NCBI RefSeq assembly: GCF_013373865.1
Contig: NC_050470.1
Span: 29,185,585 to 29,249,584 of the forward strand
Direction: 5' to 3'
DNA: 64,000 bases
Origin: Monomorium pharaonis
Lineage: Eukaryota; Arthropoda; Insecta; Hymenoptera; Formicidae
The position numbers were made by a program, and so were the translations under genes. The notes under the pieces are model-generated. The model did no database searches, was not told the origin of the DNA, and was given only the letters and a program-made list of their open reading frames with translations. Positions 63,401 to 64,000 of the stretch are shown here, one piece after another (the stretch's first letter is position 1; the number at the start of each line of letters is the position of its first letter).

Positions 63401-63797
63401 TCTGCCTGCGAGGTGAATTCCGCAAAGAGAATGCGCATTACGTACTCTCCTGGTCTTAGATCCATATCTCCTATCTGTTGTGGCTTTACTGTCTCTTTTT
63501 GAGCACCCCAAGGCAACACCACAGTTATCGCGCTGACTCTACTTGAACTCGACTCTAACAAAAAACGATATAAGTTTATATCATGTATTTCAATATTATT
63601 ATTAGAATTTGCAAACTTACCATTACCGGACACCGAGGTACTGGCAGTATAAATACTGACAGCATCACTGCTTTCTCCCTGCGTAGCTCCATGGACTGTA
63701 AGGAGCTCTTGCATAGGTTCAAGAGCAGCCTGAGATGTCAATTCCACTACTCCCTCGTGCAATCCATCATTATGTGTTGCTCTTGGTTCTAAGGCTT
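30205..63797 (-). CDS. fry: Furry, giant HEAT/Armadillo-like scaffold protein (5'-partial)
   Basis: Forty-one exons join without a frame break into about 3,180 codons ending in TAA at 30205. Three further phase-neutral exons are listed separately. Hallmark segments are ADLYAEVIGVLAQSRF, QSIISLLMGMKFF, LDWVVDRCYTGAPQVADGC, YLLPWLHNMELVDPNVPP, GWGSAEATEMVLNNLFYIT and CWPNNLKVIIRYLI, all typical of Furry. Furry proteins are conserved from yeast to human (fly about 3,480 and human FRY about 3,010 residues). They scaffold and activate the NDR kinase Tricornered with Mob, and control hair polarity and dendrite branching and tiling. The N-terminal start is not in the window: exon 63621-63797 opens in mid-codon after an AG acceptor. 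The gene spans 33.6 kb, with its long introns in the middle, two of which carry genes on the opposite strand. Confidence 0.96.
33873..33908 (-). CDS. fry: Candidate fry microexon, 36 nt
   Basis: Bounded by a cttctag-like acceptor and a gtaaag donor, it encodes DEHISSMTLYSK. It enters and leaves in phase 0, as do the flanking exons 34430-34504 and 32706-32879, so it can be included or skipped without a frameshift. It lies in a 1.55-kb intron. Size and neutrality suggest a regulated, perhaps neuronal, microexon. Confidence 0.55.
36545..45101 (-). CDS. fry: fry exons flanking the tRNA array and proline-rich segment
   Basis: Exons: 44965-45101, 39448-39687, 39100-39368, 38763-38889, 38388-38578, 37674-38314, 37411-37579, 37032-37341 and 36545-36848. 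The first encodes the LLPWLHNMELVDPNVPP motif and the second the GWGSAEATEMVLNNLFYIT block, so the 5.3-kb intron between them (39688-44964) splits two strongly conserved regions. Exon 37674-38314 has proline runs. Exon 37032-37341 carries VWWVRSAEQLTILLRH. Confidence 0.92.
37800..37985 (-). other. fry: Poly-proline coding stretch in fry
   Basis: Within exon 37674-38314, runs of about 15 and 12 prolines separated by Ser/Ala-rich spacers are encoded mostly by CCX codons of mixed third base. This resembles an SH3- or profilin-binding proline-rich region. The runs are low-complexity and probably length-variable. Mixed codons argue against a pure triplet-repeat expansion. Confidence 0.85.
40724..41009. 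repeat. Tandem duplication, period about 138 bp
   Basis: Two adjacent copies share AATATC, TATTCAACCTTGAACATATT, GGCATCGATATTTTT, ACTTGTGCCAAAAT and CGCGTCTTTTATGTAAATTC in the same order. They differ by small indels in the middle. Non-coding. Confidence 0.8.
41821..41891 (+). pseudogene. tRNA-Ala (TGC) relic
   Basis: The first unit keeps the D arm, the anticodon loop TTTGCAT and much of the T arm. Its acceptor strand is GGGTATA instead of GGGGGCG and pairs poorly with the 3' side, and the T arm is altered. Probably not functional. Confidence 0.75.
41971..42043 (+). tRNA. tRNA-Ala (AGC)
   Basis: Intact cloverleaf: acceptor GGGGGCG / CGCCTCC, D arm GCTC...GAGC, anticodon stem CTCGC / GCGAG around TTAGCAT, T arm CTGGG / CCCAG with loop ATCGATA, discriminator A. 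No intron. D-loop variant CAGATGG. Confidence 0.95.
42123..42195 (+). tRNA. tRNA-Ala (TGC)
   Basis: Same intact cloverleaf with anticodon loop TTTGCAT, so the anticodon is TGC. D-loop variant CACATGG. Preceded by the GGTAGA-type spacer. Confidence 0.93.
42275..42347 (+). tRNA. tRNA-Ala (AGC)
   Basis: Intact cloverleaf with all stems paired. Anticodon AGC, D-loop variant CACATGG, followed by a T-rich trailer. Confidence 0.95.
42427..42499 (+). tRNA. tRNA-Ala (AGC)
   Basis: Intact and identical in sequence to the unit at 42275. Confidence 0.95.
42579..42651 (+). tRNA. tRNA-Ala (TGC)
   Basis: Intact, identical to the TGC unit at 42123. It lies exactly 456 bp (three periods) after that unit and follows the same spacer type. 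Confidence 0.93.
42731..42803 (+). tRNA. tRNA-Ala (AGC)
   Basis: Intact cloverleaf, D-loop variant CACATGG. Confidence 0.95.
42883..42955 (+). tRNA. tRNA-Ala (AGC)
   Basis: Intact cloverleaf, D-loop variant CAGATGG. Confidence 0.95.
43035..43107 (+). tRNA. tRNA-Ala (AGC)
   Basis: Intact cloverleaf, D-loop variant CACATGG. Confidence 0.95.
43187..43259 (+). tRNA. tRNA-Ala (AGC), T-loop variant
   Basis: Intact stems. The T loop reads ATCAATA instead of ATCGATA, a purine-for-purine change at position 57 that also alters the internal B box. Probably still functional. Confidence 0.88.
43339..43411 (+). tRNA. tRNA-Ala (AGC)
   Basis: Intact cloverleaf, D-loop variant CAGATGG. Confidence 0.95.
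43491..43563 (+). pseudogene. Degraded tRNA-Ala (AGC)
   Basis: The anticodon 3' strand is GCAAG (one mismatch). The T arm is CTAGG / TCCAG with loop ATCAATA, so the T stem has a mismatch and a wobble. The acceptor is intact. Likely decaying, but expression cannot be excluded. Confidence 0.6.
43643..43715 (+). pseudogene. Degraded tRNA-Ala (AGC)
   Basis: The D-arm 3' strand is GATA instead of GAGC, which breaks two pairs. The acceptor 3' strand is CGTCTCC, which adds a wobble. The anticodon and T arms are intact. The downstream T-run is also altered. Confidence 0.6.
43793..43865 (+). tRNA. tRNA-Ala (AGC)
   Basis: Intact. The T arm is CTGGG / CCCGG with one G-T pair. The downstream spacer diverges from the array consensus. 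Confidence 0.93.
43946..44018 (+). tRNA. tRNA-Ala (AGC), last unit
   Basis: Intact. The T arm is CCGGG / CCCGG, fully paired, as in a typical insect tRNA-Ala. Unique flanks and a long T-run trailer follow. By its fully paired T arm and unique flank it may be closest to the ancestral gene. Confidence 0.95.
45102..49232 (-). other. fry intron, 4.1 kb
   Basis: AT-rich, with phase-1 boundaries on both sides. It contains a candidate inverted-repeat element at 47824-48262. The stretch 46500-46850 is less AT-rich, but no coding frame fits the splice phase. Confidence 0.6.
47824..48262. mobile_element. Candidate MITE with short terminal inverted repeats
   Basis: The left end TACACAGAAAAAAAGAATA and the reverse complement of the right end, TACACGGGAAAAAAATTAC, are similar. 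The interior is AT-rich with internal self-complementary stretches (AGAAAATTATA and similar). The call rests on the terminal similarity only. Confidence 0.3.
49233..58353 (-). CDS. fry: fry middle exons
   Basis: Exons: 58183-58353, 57953-58102, 57693-57862, 57330-57601, 56135-56289, 55408-55571 and 49233-49442. They encode SSPDSLS and an Arg-rich QENMRRRRRRDALRLQLVR helix, then LLASKDEK, the WVVDRCYTGAP block and the RSQMYLSRQLAQLHPELT block. The 6-kb intron after 55408 holds the GPCR gene and a candidate cassette exon. The upstream edge of 58183-58353 is set by phase 2 after a pyrimidine-rich gtttctgcag acceptor. Confidence 0.9.
51215..51298 (-). CDS. fry: Candidate fry cassette exon, 84 nt
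   Basis: An acceptor gtctcag and a donor gtaatg bound 84 nt that read VISAGCPDASTPDKAQHTAS and continue SIPASAHQ, phase 1 to phase 1. These are the phases of the exons on either side (55408-55571 and 49233-49442). It is less AT-rich than its surroundings. Ser/Thr/Pro-rich and without known homology to me. Confidence 0.45.
53374..55008 (+). CDS. Neuropeptide GPCR, CNMamide receptor-like
   Basis: Exons 53374-54201 and 54781-55008 join in phase 0 (donor gtatgt, acceptor atttag) to give 351 residues. Rhodopsin-class features: N-glycosylation site N4-T-T, TM1 about 26-47 with GN at 36-37, TM2 with ISD at 63-65, a C92-C170 disulfide pair, ERY (not DRY) at 116-118, TM5 around FDTILTFIVPLTMIVIFNT, TM6 around KVTKMLLVVSTAFFCLNMPS, and TM7 ending N302-F-I-L-Y306 in place of NPxxY. 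The order VRRTLT, then KVTKMLL, then GINFILYCVSGQNFRRE matches the insect CNMamide receptor as I remember it. A related FMRFamide or orphan peptide receptor is the alternative. The tail is short. The gene lies inside a fry intron, on the opposite strand. Confidence 0.85.
54202..54780 (+). other. Intron of the CNMamide receptor-like gene
   Basis: A 579-bp AT-rich intron between TM6 and TM7. Reading straight through exon 1 gives only a few residues before a stop, so splicing is needed to supply TM7. Confidence 0.85.
55691..56043. repeat. Inverted-repeat element in a fry intron
   Basis: The left arm at 55691-55776 contains ACATCGGCAGAAATGGTGTC and ATCCTTCACCAATGTCGCAC. The right side contains their inverted copies GTGCGACATTGGTAAAGGAT (about 55880) and GACACCATTTCTGCCGATG (about 56017), separated by an insertion. 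It lies wholly between fry exons 56135-56289 and 55408-55571. Probably a small transposon-derived palindrome. Confidence 0.65.
56290..57329 (-). other. fry intron, 1.0 kb
   Basis: AT-rich intron. Apart from the hairpin near its 3' end on the gene strand, I see nothing in it. Confidence 0.7.
56430..56509. repeat. Near-perfect hairpin, about 36-bp arms
   Basis: CTAGTTTATATTTATGTTTT and its continuation are followed, after an 8-nt ACAACAGG-like loop, by the inverted copy ending AAAACATAAATATAAACTAG. It lies in a fry intron and is AT-rich. Confidence 0.85.
58752..58898 (-). CDS. fry: Candidate fry cassette exon, 147 nt
   Basis: Acceptor tactctag and donor gtgagc bound 147 nt with one open frame, including FGVLCMSKELSQSLENLGG and LPGRFSVPSISGIYTRHKR. 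Both ends are phase 2, matching exons 59884-60060 and 58183-58353, so inclusion keeps the frame. Base composition is much more GC-rich than the surrounding intron. Good splice sites and coding-like composition make it likely real. Whether it is constitutive or optional cannot be told. Confidence 0.7.
58979..59036. repeat. GA-rich microsatellite
   Basis: An interrupted GA run within the fry intron between 59884 and 58898. It would read as a CT-rich tract on the fry strand, just upstream of the 58752-58898 exon. Confidence 0.8.
59884..63797 (-). CDS. fry: fry N-terminal exons (13 exons)
   Basis: Exons: 63621-63797, 63370-63554, 63110-63309, 62824-63033, 62529-62736, 62316-62453, 62004-62238, 61511-61914, 60866-61441, 60648-60783, 60409-60579, 60148-60337 and 59884-60060. 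Introns are short (about 60-190 bp). This part carries the conserved N-terminal Furry region: GEYVMRILFAEFTSQAEKK, KALFNWYERQ, the DLYAEVIGVLAQSRF segment and YMHIWKNYLTFGYRVVPP. One donor is non-consensus but usable (gtttgt after exon 60866-61441). Each boundary was placed by GT/AG and confirmed by codon phase. Confidence 0.93.
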
Positions 63798-64000
63798 CTA
63801 TAAAAGCACAATATAAATATTTAATTTTTATTCCATTTGAGTACATTTCTACTAATAAATGTTCAACTATTAAACTTTTTGTACACACATAAGCTCTGGC
63901 ACACCGTGACATAAAGAATATACCAAATTCTCTTAATTTTGTCTTTCAACATAAATCTTATTAAACTGTTAAATATTTTATCTGATTATATATATCAACA

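Overview
The window looks like nuclear DNA of an insect, most likely a hymenopteran and probably an ant. The evidence is AT-rich non-coding DNA with GT/AG introns, an insect-type Scratch with an N-terminal SNAG motif, a very large Furry gene, a CNMamide-type neuropeptide receptor, and tRNA-Ala genes of insect type. The order-level placement is inference. I have not matched it to a genome.

Layout. (1) 65-6553, minus strand: a five-exon gene for a secreted protein of about 1,395 residues. It has a signal peptide, a collagen-like Tyr-Pro-Gly-rich half with 13 tandem 17-residue units, a Gln/Ser/Ala-rich second half and a cysteine-bearing C-terminus. I do not recognise it. (2) 10144-14205, minus strand: scratch (scrt), three exons, 521 residues, five zinc fingers. 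(3) 14206 to about 29078: 15 kb without a supportable gene, containing GC-rich islands, simple repeats and at least two inverted-repeat elements. It lies 5' of scrt and may hold regulatory DNA. (4) 29079-29925, minus strand: a short multi-exon coding unit of unknown identity, either its own gene or an alternative 3' end of furry. (5) 30205-63797, minus strand: furry (fry), 41 constitutive-looking exons plus one microexon and two cassette-like exons that I joined by hand, with the reading frame kept throughout. The start codon is beyond the right edge.

Two things sit inside fry introns on the opposite strand. At 41821-44018 is a tandem array of 15 tRNA-Ala genes or gene relics, mostly at an exact 152-bp period, with AGC and TGC anticodons that differ by one base. 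At 53374-55008 is a two-exon GPCR that resembles the CNMamide receptor.

Functional theme: Scratch (pan-neural transcription factor), Furry (scaffold for the NDR kinase Tricornered, dendrite and hair morphogenesis) and a neuropeptide receptor are all neuronal genes. Nothing in the sequence shows that they are co-regulated. The most unusual structures are the intronic tRNA-Ala array, the repeat-built secreted protein and the probable alternative exons of furry.
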